A stretch of 64,000 bases of DNA, taken from the NCBI RefSeq assembly GCF_003233845.1, contig NZ_QKRB01000036.1, positions 222,640 to 286,639 on the forward strand. The letters run 5' to 3'. This document shows, one piece after another, positions 38,101-44,604 of the stretch (position 1 is its first letter; each line of letters starts with the position of its first letter). The stretch is from Paenibacillus sambharensis. Lineage in GTDB: Bacteria; Bacillota; Bacilli; Paenibacillales; Paenibacillaceae. The position numbers and the translations under genes were made by a program. The notes beneath the pieces were generated by a model that did not search any database, was not told the origin of the DNA, and was given only the letters and a program-made list of their open reading frames with translations.

Positions 38101-41100
38101 CGTTGAAGTAAGCCGTCGTAATCAGCATGACCGAGATGCGCTCGCGCTGGATAAGGTCCGCCAGCCGGCTGATTTCCAGCAGCGTCTCGCGGGGAACCAG
38201 CACCAGCCGCGCTCCGTTCGTCAAAGCGCCGAATATATCGAAGATCGCTCCGTCGAACGAATAGCTCGAAAGCTGCAGGACATGATCCCGATCGGTAATG
38301 TCGATATAATTCGTATTTCGCACGATTCGTACGATGTTGCGGTGCGAAACAAGGTTGCCTTTCGGCTTGCCCGTCGTGCCTGACGTATAGATAATGCAGG
38401 CCAGATCCGTCGCTTCGGTGCCCGGATTTAGATTAGTGCCATCCTCGTGATAGAAGGACTCGTCATCCAGTAGGATCACGGAGTCCGAACCCGCCAGGCG
38501 CCCTTGCAAGCGGCTTTGCGTCAGCAGAGCCTGCGCTCCCGAATCCTCGATCAGGAAACGGATACGCTCCTCGGGATATTCCGGGTCAATCGGCACGTAA
38601 GCCGCGCCGGCTTTGTGTGCCGCCAGCATGCCCACCACCATTTCGATGGAACGCTCAGCCATAATGGCGACCAGACAGCCTTTTGATATCCCATGGCTGC
38701 GCAAGGTACGGGCAAGGCGGTTGACGCGTTCGTTCAGCTCGCGGTAGGTCAGCTCCTGCTCATTCAAGGAGATGGCGGCTGCATACGGGATGCGCTCCGC
38801 CTGCTCTTCGATCAATTGAATGAGCGTCTTCCCGCGCGGAAATTCCGTGGTCGTGTCGTTAAAACGTCCGAGAAGGTCGGCTTTTTCCGCCTCCGTCACA
38901 AGCTCCAGCTCGCCCACGGTAATTTCCGGATTATCCGTCACCTGCTCCAGCAAGTGGACGAGATGCCCCTTGAGCCGCTCGATGCTGTCTTTATCGAACA
39001 CTTCGGCGTTAAAGTCGAACCGGATTTCGATCTCGGCTCCAGGCACCACGGTCACGTTGAAGTTATAGTTCGTCTGTTCCTCCATCTGAACGTCAGCGAT
39101 CGTGAGGCCGCCGTGCTGCTGGTCGCCCGCCTGCTCCATCTGCTCGTCCACCGGATAGTTCTCGAAAGCGATAATATGGTTGATCAGGTTCTGCTTTTGC
39201 ACGCTGCGGGCTTGAATTTCATACAGCGGATAGTAATCATAGCGCCCGGACTCCAGCGCCTGCTCTTGGAGCTTCGCCATCAGGTCGGCGAACATGGTGT
39301 CCGCTTCGCTCGTGACCCGGACCGGCACCGTATTGATGAACAGCCCGATCATGGACTCGATGCCCGGGATTTCCGCCGGTCTTCCGGCCACGACGCTGCC
39401 GAATACGGCATCGTTTGTTCCGTTATATTTTTGCAGCAGCACGCCCCAAGCGGCTTGCAGCAGCGTATTGACTGTAACCAGGCGCTGTTTCGCCACCCGG
39501 TCCATCCGCTCGGTCAAGTCCTTGCCCAGCTCGGCGGTGACATGATCAGCCGTAAATCTGCCGCTTGGCGCCGGTTCCTTTTGTCCCGGGAGTACGGTTT
39601 GCCCTTCATAACCTGCCAGGAATGCCGTCCAATAGCCGGATGCCGCCTGATCGTCCTGTTTCTCCAGCCATTCGATATAGGCCCCATAATCCGAGCCCTT
39701 ATCTCCCGCTGGCTGCTTGCCGGATGCCAAGGCCGAGTACGTCTCAAACAGCTCCTTCGTCAGCTGTGGCAGGCACCAGCCGTCCATGAGAATATGCTGG
39801 AAACTCCACAGCACATGATAGCTTTGCTCTTCGGTGCGCAGGATCGTAACCCGAACGAGCGCGTCATGCTCCAGGTCGAAGCCGCGCAGCTTGTCAGCCT
39901 CGGTCTTTTTATCCACATACGCTTGTTTCTCGTCCGCCTTCAGATGAAGCAGCTCTTCATATTCAAAGCCGACCGGCTTGTCGCGGTATATAATTTGCAG
40001 CGGCTCGCCCGCCGGTCCCTTCACAAAATTCGCCCGCAGCACCAGGTGACGTTTCGCAAGCTCCATCCAGCTCCTCTCGAAAAGCTGGACGTCGAGCGCT
40101 CCCCGCATCGTAAACCGCGTCTGCTCGAAGTAAGCGGCCGTTTGCCGGTCAAGCGCGCTGTGGAACCACATGCCCTTCTGCATCGGTGTAAGCGAGTAAA
40201 TGTTTTCGATTTCCCCCGGATGGTCCGGGCGCTGGACGATCTGCTCCAATTCCGCAATGGTCAAGCCTTTAAACTGCACGTCGCTCGGCGTGAGTTCGGT
40301 GTCTTCTTTGCCTGCGCAGTGAGTAATGAGCTCCCGGAGACTTTGCTCAAGCCGCTCGGCGAAGGCTTCCATCGTTTCCTTGCGATACTGCTTCCGGCTG
40401 TAGCTGAGATCAAGCGATAAAGCGCCGTCTTGCACCATGCCGTTGATATCCAGCACAAAGCTGCGGGCCTGCCGGTCGCTGACCGGGCTGCCGCTGGAAT
40501 AAGTAGATAGGCCGATCTCGTCCTGGTTGACATCATCGTCGAACTGGCCGAGATAGTTCAGATTAATTTCCGGCTCTGCGCCCCAAACAAAGCCATCCTC
40601 CGATTCGGAGAGATAGCGGCATACGCCGTACCCAAGCCCCTTGTTCGGAATGCTGCGCAAGCTTTCCTTGACCTGTTTAATCTGATAGGCCAAATCCCGG
40701 CCTTTTTCCGGCTCCAGGACAACTGGAAACTTGGTCGTAAACCAGCCGACTGTGCGCGTGATGTCGATATCCGTTCCAATCGATTCACGTCCGTGTCCTT
40801 CGAGATTGATCCGCACCCGTTCGTGTCCCGTCCACTTGTGAACGGCTATGCCGAGCGCCGTTACCAAAATATCGTTCATTTCGGTGTTGTAGGCCCGGTG
40901 CACCCGCTTCAGCAGCAGTTCCGTTTCTTCAGGAGTCAAACGGACGAACAGCGATTCGCTGTCCTGCTGCGTCGTGACGTCCGCCTCCAGATCCTTCGGC
41001 AAGGCCGGAACCGCAATCTGTTCCACAGCCTGCCAGTAGGCCCGTTCCTTTGCCATCTCCGGGCTTTGCGCGTAAGCGGACAGCTGCTCGGACCAAGTAC

Positions 41101-44100
41101 GGTAGGCATCCGTTTTCGCGGGGAAGCGAATCTCCCCTCTTGAGCCGGCCTGCTCGTAGCCCTGAGCGAAATCCTCCATCAAAATGCGCCAAGACACGCC
41201 ATCCACCACGGCATGATGAACCGCGAGCAGCAAATGATCGCCGTCCGCGCACCGGAACAGTCCCGCCTTCACGAGGGGCCCGTTCTCCAGATCGATACCC
41301 GCTTGCATGTCCGCTGCCTTCGCTTCCACAGCCTGCGCGGTATTCTCCGAATCCCTGAAGTCGAACACGTCCAGCGTGAACAGCCCGCCTTCCTGAATGG
41401 CACGGGTCAGCGCTCTAAACCCTTGTTCCGTCTTGCGGAACACCATCCGCAAGGCGTCATGATGCTCGGCGAGCTTTTGCAGCACCTGACGCACCATCTC
41501 TTCGTCGAAACGTTGCTTCCGGTACAGCATCACCGACTGGTTGAAATGATGCGGGTCCGCAAAGGAGCTCTCGAACAACCAATGCTGAATCGGCGTCAGC
41601 GCCGTTTCACCCGTTACTTCACCTTGATCGATGGTACGTCCAATCGGTTTCACATGCAGACTGAGTTGTGCAATCGTCGGATATTTGAACAAATCCCGGA
41701 TTTCCAGCTTGTACCCGGCTTGATGAAGCCGCGAGGATACTTGAATGGACCTAATCGAGTCTCCGCCCAGCTCGAAGAAATGATCCGTTATCCCGACGCG
41801 ATCGGTGTTCAATACCGCCTGCCAGACATCGGCAAGCGTCCGCTCGGCTTCATTGCGGGGAGCTGTGTAAGCGCCGCCGGTCAGCGCGTTTCCTTCCGGA
41901 GCGGGCAAAGCCTTGCGGTCGATTTTGCCGTTCGGCGTGAGCGGCATCTGCTGTAGCTGAACAAAATGAGCCGGTATCATGTAATTCGGCAATTGTTGCG
42001 CCAGCGTGCTTCTCAGTTCGCCTAGCGCAAGCGGGCGGCCTGCGACCAGGTAAGCGCACAGTTCTTGCCCGCTTTTGCCTTCCCGCGCGATTACAATCGT
42101 CTCCTGCACGGAGTCGATCTTCAGAAGCTGCTCTTCAATCTCGCCGATCTCGATCCGGAATCCGCGGATTTTCACCTGGTGGTCGATCCGGCCCAAGTAC
42201 TCTATATTTCCATCCGGCAGCCAGCGGGCCAAGTCGCCCGTCCGGTACAGTCTCTCTCCCGGCTCAAACGGGTGCTCGATGAATTTCTCCGCCGTCAGAT
42301 CCGGCCGGTTCCAATATCCCCGGGCGAGGCCGACGCCCGCGATGCATAATTCTCCCTCCACTCCGATAGGCGCCAGCTGATTCTGTGCGCCCAGTATATA
42401 CAGGCGATGGTTCCAGATCGGACGTCCGATCGGAATCGCTGTGCGTTCGGTGTCATACGCAGACGCCGCCCACACGGATGTGGCGATCGAAGCCTCTGTC
42501 GGACCGTACGCATTATAGTACTGTACCTTGCCTTTCCACTGCTGCACGAATTCGGCTGAAACGGCGGAGCCCGCCGTGATGAGCCTGCTCAGACTGGGCA
42601 GGCGGTCTGGATTTAGATAAGCCGCATAAGTTGGCGGCAAAGTCGCGATTGTAATGGCATGCTCGTTCATGAAACGTTCGATCAGCCGGTTATCCATAAT
42701 CGTCTCGGTTGAAGGGATATATAAGGCAGCCCCGAAATACAGAGCGTTAAACATCTCCCAGCACGACGCATCGAACGACAGGCTGGCGAATTGCAGCACT
42801 CGATCCTGTTCGGTCGTGTGAAGCGTATGGGCAAACGTCAGTTTCAGGCTGACCAGCCCGCGATGCTCCAGCATGACCCCTTTGGGCTGGCCCGTCGTGC
42901 CTGATGTATAGATGACATAAGCCAGATCGTCCGGACCGCTGGCCGGGTCCAGATTCGAGCCATCGCCGCTGTAGGCCTGCTCGTCATCCAGCGCCACCAC
43001 GCTTCCTTCAAACGTTACCTGCTGCAGCAGCTCCCTCTGAGTCAGCAGCAGCTGCGTATTCGAGTTCTCGAGAATGTAGCGGATGCGTTCTTCCGGGTAT
43101 TCCGGGTCGATTGGCACGTAGGCACCGCCAGCTTTCAGAACTGCCAGAATGCCAACGACCGTCTCCAGCGATCTCCTGGCCATCAAGCCTACCAGCTGAT
43201 TGGGCAGCACACCGACCGATCGGAGCGTCCGAGCCAGCCGGTTCGCCCGCTCGTTCAGCTCCGCATACGAAAGCCGGCGCCCCTCATAGACAACCGCCGT
43301 CGCTTCAGGCACCCGGTTCGCCTGCTCCTCCACGAGCTGATGGATCGTCCGGTCACGGGGATAGTCCTTCTCGGTATCGTTAAAGCTACGGAGCAATTGA
43401 AATTTCTCATCCTCGGGCAGCATGTCTGCCCTAACGATGTCCAGCTCCAACTCGTGAAGCCCCACGGCCAGCAGGCGATCCAGATGGCCGACGACCCGAG
43501 TCATGAACTCAGCGTCATATAAGTGCTCGTTATAGGACAGCGCTAGCTGTATCGATCCGCCGGTTAAGCTGAATGCAAAGGAGCAATACGTGACCACGTT
43601 TTGCCCGATTTCGTCCAGATGCAGCTCCTTCAGAGAGACTAGCGTATGAACGACGGGTATCCCGTCTGCAGCTTGCAGGTCCAGCTTCTCCGTCATTTTC
43701 AAGAACGGAATATGCTGATGCTGAATCGCTTCCGGCAAGGAAGTCCTCAGCTCGCTCAAAAGCGTTTTAAAAGTCGCACCCGCCGAAAGCGAGTTTTTCA
43801 AAATGACCGTATGATTAACGGAGCGGCGCGTCTCTTCCCGTTTCCGTACAACCGGCATGCCGACCAGAATGTCAGAAGCGCCTGTATATTTATGTAAGAG
43901 CGACTGAACACCGGCAAGCAAAATCATAAAAGCGGCCAGCGGAGCACCCTTGCTCATTTGAAGCACACGCTGTGCTGCTTCTTCCGAAAGCGTACCGCCG
44001 ACGGTTTTCACAATGGGCACCAGAGAGCTTGGCGCTTTGCTGTAAGGCAGCCGCGTTAAGGTATAATCGTCGCTACTGAATTTCTCGTTCCAAAACAACG

Positions 44101-44119
44101 TTTCTTTATCAAAAGCCAC
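29195..44119 (-). CDS. pmxA: Polymyxin synthetase PmxA, modules 6-9
   Basis: This synthetase of about 4974 residues extends the chain from PmxE. Domain order is a partial C (C-terminal half only), A6, T, E, C, A7, T, C, A8, T, C, A9, T and a full terminal C. Carrier serines are near residues 788, 2301, 3387 and 4474. A6 reads DAWTIAAIA, one residue from the gramicidin S phenylalanine code; with E6 (HHAVVDG, near residue 968) this gives D-Phe. A7 reads DGFLLGLVY, an aliphatic Leu/Ile-type pocket. A8 and A9 read DVGEISAID, giving Dab. D-Phe6-Leu7 indicates the polymyxin B type rather than A, which has Thr7. The C domain after E6 has QHILMDG with the catalytic second His. I chose the GTG at 44119 because GAGGGG lies about 10 bases upstream; an in-frame ATG at 44209 would add 30 residues but has no ribosome site. 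Confidence 0.94.
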   Translation of the reverse strand: MAFDKETLFWNEKFSSDDYTLTRLPYSKAPSSLVPIVKTVGGTLSEEAAQRVLQMSKGAPLAAFMILLAGVQSLLHKYTGASDILVGMPVVRKREETRRSVNHTVILKNSLSAGATFKTLLSELRTSLPEAIQHQHIPFLKMTEKLDLQAADGIPVVHTLVSLKELHLDEIGQNVVTYCSFAFSLTGGSIQLALSYNEHLYDAEFMTRVVGHLDRLLAVGLHELELDIVRADMLPEDEKFQLLRSFNDTEKDYPRDRTIHQLVEEQANRVPEATAVVYEGRRLSYAELNERANRLARTLRSVGVLPNQLVGLMARRSLETVVGILAVLKAGGAYVPIDPEYPEERIRYILENSNTQLLLTQRELLQQVTFEGSVVALDDEQAYSGDGSNLDPASGPDDLAYVIYTSGTTGQPKGVMLEHRGLVSLKLTFAHTLHTTEQDRVLQFASLSFDASCWEMFNALYFGAALYIPSTETIMDNRLIERFMNEHAITIATLPPTYAAYLNPDRLPSLSRLITAGSAVSAEFVQQWKGKVQYYNAYGPTEASIATSVWAASAYDTERTAIPIGRPIWNHRLYILGAQNQLAPIGVEGELCIAGVGLARGYWNRPDLTAEKFIEHPFEPGERLYRTGDLARWLPDGNIEYLGRIDHQVKIRGFRIEIGEIEEQLLKIDSVQETIVIAREGKSGQELCAYLVAGRPLALGELRSTLAQQLPNYMIPAHFVQLQQMPLTPNGKIDRKALPAPEGNALTGGAYTAPRNEAERTLADVWQAVLNTDRVGITDHFFELGGDSIRSIQVSSRLHQAGYKLEIRDLFKYPTIAQLSLHVKPIGRTIDQGEVTGETALTPIQHWLFESSFADPHHFNQSVMLYRKQRFDEEMVRQVLQKLAEHHDALRMVFRKTEQGFRALTRAIQEGGLFTLDVFDFRDSENTAQAVEAKAADMQAGIDLENGPLVKAGLFRCADGDHLLLAVHHAVVDGVSWRILMEDFAQGYEQAGSRGEIRFPAKTDAYRTWSEQLSAYAQSPEMAKERAYWQAVEQIAVPALPKDLEADVTTQQDSESLFVRLTPEETELLLKRVHRAYNTEMNDILVTALGIAVHKWTGHERVRINLEGHGRESIGTDIDITRTVGWFTTKFPVVLEPEKGRDLAYQIKQVKESLRSIPNKGLGYGVCRYLSESEDGFVWGAEPEINLNYLGQFDDDVNQDEIGLSTYSSGSPVSDRQARSFVLDINGMVQDGALSLDLSYSRKQYRKETMEAFAERLEQSLRELITHCAGKEDTELTPSDVQFKGLTIAELEQIVQRPDHPGEIENIYSLTPMQKGMWFHSALDRQTAAYFEQTRFTMRGALDVQLFERSWMELAKRHLVLRANFVKGPAGEPLQIIYRDKPVGFEYEELLHLKADEKQAYVDKKTEADKLRGFDLEHDALVRVTILRTEEQSYHVLWSFQHILMDGWCLPQLTKELFETYSALASGKQPAGDKGSDYGAYIEWLEKQDDQAASGYWTAFLAGYEGQTVLPGQKEPAPSGRFTADHVTAELGKDLTERMDRVAKQRLVTVNTLLQAAWGVLLQKYNGTNDAVFGSVVAGRPAEIPGIESMIGLFINTVPVRVTSEADTMFADLMAKLQEQALESGRYDYYPLYEIQARSVQKQNLINHIIAFENYPVDEQMEQAGDQQHGGLTIADVQMEEQTNYNFNVTVVPGAEIEIRFDFNAEVFDKDSIERLKGHLVHLLEQVTDNPEITVGELELVTEAEKADLLGRFNDTTTEFPRGKTLIQLIEEQAERIPYAAAISLNEQELTYRELNERVNRLARTLRSHGISKGCLVAIMAERSIEMVVGMLAAHKAGAAYVPIDPEYPEERIRFLIEDSGAQALLTQSRLQGRLAGSDSVILLDDESFYHEDGTNLNPGTEATDLACIIYTSGTTGKPKGNLVSHRNIVRIVRNTNYIDITDRDHVLQLSSYSFDGAIFDIFGALTNGARLVLVPRETLLEISRLADLIQRERISVMLITTAYFNVLVDVNVDCLRDVRAILFGGERVSVGHVRKALAHIGPGRLNHLYGPSESTVYTTYLPVDFVDESAVTVPIGRPISNTTVYIVDSRNKLLPVGVAGELCVGGEGLVGGYNNRPELTAEKFVDNPFVPGERMYRTGDLAKWLPDGTLEYVGRTDDQVKIRGFRIELGEIEAQLQKVEGIRKTTVFARENASGEKQLCAYYEADRELPAAELKSVLSQELPAYMIPAYLIQLERLPLTTNGKVDRKALPTPEESLQPGEERTPPRTPLEARLAGIWASVLGLEHIGVHDNFFDLGGHSLRATTLVSKVHQELNVELPLRDVFRCPTIEEMALSISRTREQSFSSIPLADARDYYPLSSAQKRLFILNQLEGADQSYNMPGVLLLEGSIDRSLLEKAFRGLIARHETLRTGFEIVQGEAVQRIYESVDFAVKYNQTSEEEAPEVVQAFIRPFDLAKPPLLRAELVELAAERYLLMFDMHHIVSDGVSMDVLVEELVRLYGGEALEPLRIQYKDYAVWQQSDGQQAQLKGEEAYWLDLYRGELPVLEMPTDYPRPAVQSFEGQTLTSFVDEATSQGLKKLAAERGTTLYMVLLAAYTVLLHKYTGQDDLIVGTSIAGRTHGDMQPLIGMFVNTLALRNYPASEKTFLSYLEEVKETTLGAYEHQNYPFEELVDNVQISRDLSRNPLFDTMFSLQNLEDKEFELEGLKLSPYPSEYGTAKFDLSVDVTEENGGLECSFEFATALYKESTIRRLSAHFGHLLADIVSRPDAKIAELSLLTAEEQEQILGAFHPAQPEAAPAAAFHRLFEEQAERTPEAAAVVYENDRLTYAELNERANRLAATLRASGIGRETIVGILAERSVDLLTAVLAVWKAGGAYVPLDPDYPADRVRFMLEDSGAKVLLTQTPLRERAEVWLGEEELALSAVLYLDDEASYSAERANAPIGSGIGSGKLADAVKGADADESHPNAGMGSFNEARPEDLAYVIYTSGTTGKPKGVMIEHRSLVNTAAGYRREYRLDQFPVRLLQLASFSFDVFVGDIARTLYNGGTMVIVPKDDRIDPSRLHYWISQQQVTIFESTPALIVPFLAYVYEQGLDMSGMELLITSSDSCSVADYRTMQERFGSMFRIINAYGVTEAAIDSSFYDEPLGMLPQTGSVPIGKARLNAKFYIVDAHLEPVPVGVLGELVIGGVGVARGYLNRPELTEEKFVDSPFAAGERLYRTGDLARWMEDGNVDFIGRIDNQAKIRGYRIETGEIESQLLRVEGVREAVVLVRSDANGQKALCAYYTPDTGAELAVNDLRSALAQELPGYMIPSYFARLERLPLTPNGKIDRKALPAPEGEAGSGTAYVAPRNKLETKLAAIWQEVLGLAKAIGVHDNFFELGGHSLRATTLVSKIHKELNVDLPLRDVFRHSTIESMAAAISRLDEQAFVAIPVADDREVYPQSFAQKRLFILNQLEGAELSYNMPEAMLLEGALDRARFEEAFRILVERHETLRTGFEMVDGEASQRIYQDVNFAVEFYRADEQEAEETVRRFVRPFDLAKPPLLRVGLVELAPERHILMYDMHHIISDGVSMEILVEEFVRLYGGEQLEPLRIQYKDYTVWQHSQEQKERLQRQEAYWLDMFQGELPVLEMPTDYPRPAVQSYEGQTLEFFLDASKTDGLKQLASQTGTTLFMVLLAAYNVLLHKYSGQEDVIVGTPIAGRNHGDVQPLIGIFLNTLAIRSYPASEKTFLSYLNEVKETTLHAFEHQNYPFEELVDKVQVTRDLSRNPLFDTLFTMQNTEDEEFELEGLRLVPYPSALDTAKFDISLDVGEENGGLDYSFEYATALYKRETIERLAKHYEQLLETIVSRPDAKIAELSLLTAEEQEQILGAFNPVQPEAAPVAAFHRLFEEQAERTPEAAAVVYENDRLTYAELNERANRLAATLRASGIGRETIVGILAERSVNLLVAVLAVWKAGGAYVPLDPDYPADRVRFMLEDSGAKVLLTQTPLRERAEAWLGEEELALAEVLYLDDEASYSEERANAPIGSGIVSGSLMDDAVKGSDADESHPNAGTDSFHEARPEDLAYVIYTSGTTGKPKGVMIEHRSLVNTAAGYRREYRLDQFPVRLLQLASFSFDVFVGDIARTLYNGGTMVIVPKDDRIDPSRLHYWIEQEQVTIFESTPALIVPFLAYVHEQQLDMSSMELLITSSDSCSVSDYRILQERFGSTIRIINAYGVTEAAIDSSFYDEDLARLPQTGSVPIGKAWLNAKFYIVDAHLNPVPVGVLGELVIGGAGVARGYLNRPELTEEKFVYSPFAAGERLYRTGDLARWMEDGNVDFIGRIDNQAKIRGYRIETGEIESQLLRVEGVREAVVLVQNDANGQKALSAYYTTDTRAELAMNDLRSALAQELPGYMIPSYFARLERLPLTPNGKIDRKALPALEGEAGSGAEYVAPRNELEAKLAAIWQEVLGLAKAIGVHDNFFDLGGHSLRATALAGKVFKELNINLPLRDVFRHATIAAMAEAIARMEWQEHETIPQAEEREYYPLSSAQKRLFIQHTLDGADQLYNMPELVQVEGKFDLDRMEAALRQLISRHESLRTGFEIVKGEAVQRIYPQVEFVIEHYQAGKEDAVQIEQIVRSFVRPFDLGKPPLLRAGVIELKPNLHILLFDMHHMVSDGVSMTIVTDEFSSFYAGEELPPLRIQYKDYAVWQQSEAYRERIGRQEAYWLQTFEGELPKADLPLDYERSAARSYEGAHLEFEVEPSLSARLHKLAAERESTLFMVLLAAYTVLLSKYIGQEDLIVGTPVAGRTNADLEPVIGMFVNTLAIRNRPSGGKTFLSYLEEVKETALGAFENQDYPFEELVERLNVEREPGRFPLFDAVFDLQNIEERDAELEGVSLKNYELDDMEEAKFDLTLFMYENKNNGALSGGFFYAARLFKESMIRSLIEDYLRVLSQIAENPQLELSRIECRKPASGAKSTVDTIEFAF
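30690..32520 (-). repeat. Dab-module repeat, copy in module 9
   Basis: Copy of the Dab A-T segment in pmxA, closest to the module 8 copy about 3.26 kb away. Together with the pmxE copies it is a substrate for recombination within the operon. Confidence 0.8.
33950..35790 (-). repeat. Dab-module repeat, copy in module 8
   Basis: Copy of the Dab A-T segment in pmxA. It shares long identical DNA runs with the copies in modules 4, 5 and 9, which points to recent duplication or gene conversion. Confidence 0.8.
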
Positions 44120-44604
44120 CTGGATCGTTCCCCTCTCTTCATCGGTAAAAGCAATCAGGCGGAGCTTATGCCGCAGCAAAGCTCCAGCCTTGCTCCCGCC
44201 TTTCAACATGTGACAACAATGTCAATGGCTTTTGACGGGCTTTGGTATAACATTGGGGTTGGAATTGGATTTGGGGGTGAACAAGGGATGTTCCTCCAAT
44301 CGATGTAAGGCTTGCTGTTGGGTTCCGGCCGGCCAGCAGGGGTTGGTCATACCTCCCGATTCAGCACCGAAGCTGCCTTTGTCGAAACCTATGTTTAAGG
44401 GGTATGGATACACTCAATGTACGGTTTATGTATTCCCCCGCAGACCTGGTATGGATAAATAAAAGATCCGGCTGCGGGGTTGTGCGCTTTTCCTGACGAT
44501 TAGATGTAGCGATGGTGCTGCATAAGGCTCAAAGAACGCCCCGTATGATCCCCGGAAGGTAGTACCGTACCTCTGTCCGGGACGGCCAACGGGCTTGGCC
44601 GATC
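44120..44604. other. Gene-free leader region upstream of pmxA
   Basis: About 485 bases between the chosen pmxA start and the ectB stop. It holds a small perfect palindrome (44211-44224) and, just past ectB on the minus strand, two hairpins: GGCCAA/TTGGCC, then a nested CCGGA/TCCGG with AGGTA/TACCT. Neither hairpin has a T-run, so they are not clear terminators, and pmx transcription could begin here or at ectB. I see no convincing sigma-A promoter. A 63-codon frame at 44222-44413 lacks a ribosome site and is not annotated. Confidence 0.5.
44211..44224. promoter_or_regulatory. Candidate operator palindrome upstream of pmxA
   Basis: TGACAACAATGTCA contains a perfect 5-bp inverted repeat, TGACA/TGTCA, around a 4-bp spacer. 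It lies about 92 bases upstream of the chosen GTG start of pmxA, where a repressor or activator could act. No regulator is identified. Confidence 0.35.

Noticed and set aside
3324..44119. Octapeptin, pelgipeptin, tridecaptin or fusaricidin as the product
   Set aside because: Ten modules with Thr at positions 2 and 10, E domains at 3 and 6, and the pmx gene order fit only the polymyxin family.
44222..44413. 63-codon minus-strand frame just before pmxA
   Set aside because: It has a GTG start without a ribosome site, no family resemblance and ordinary leader composition. A leader peptide role has no support.
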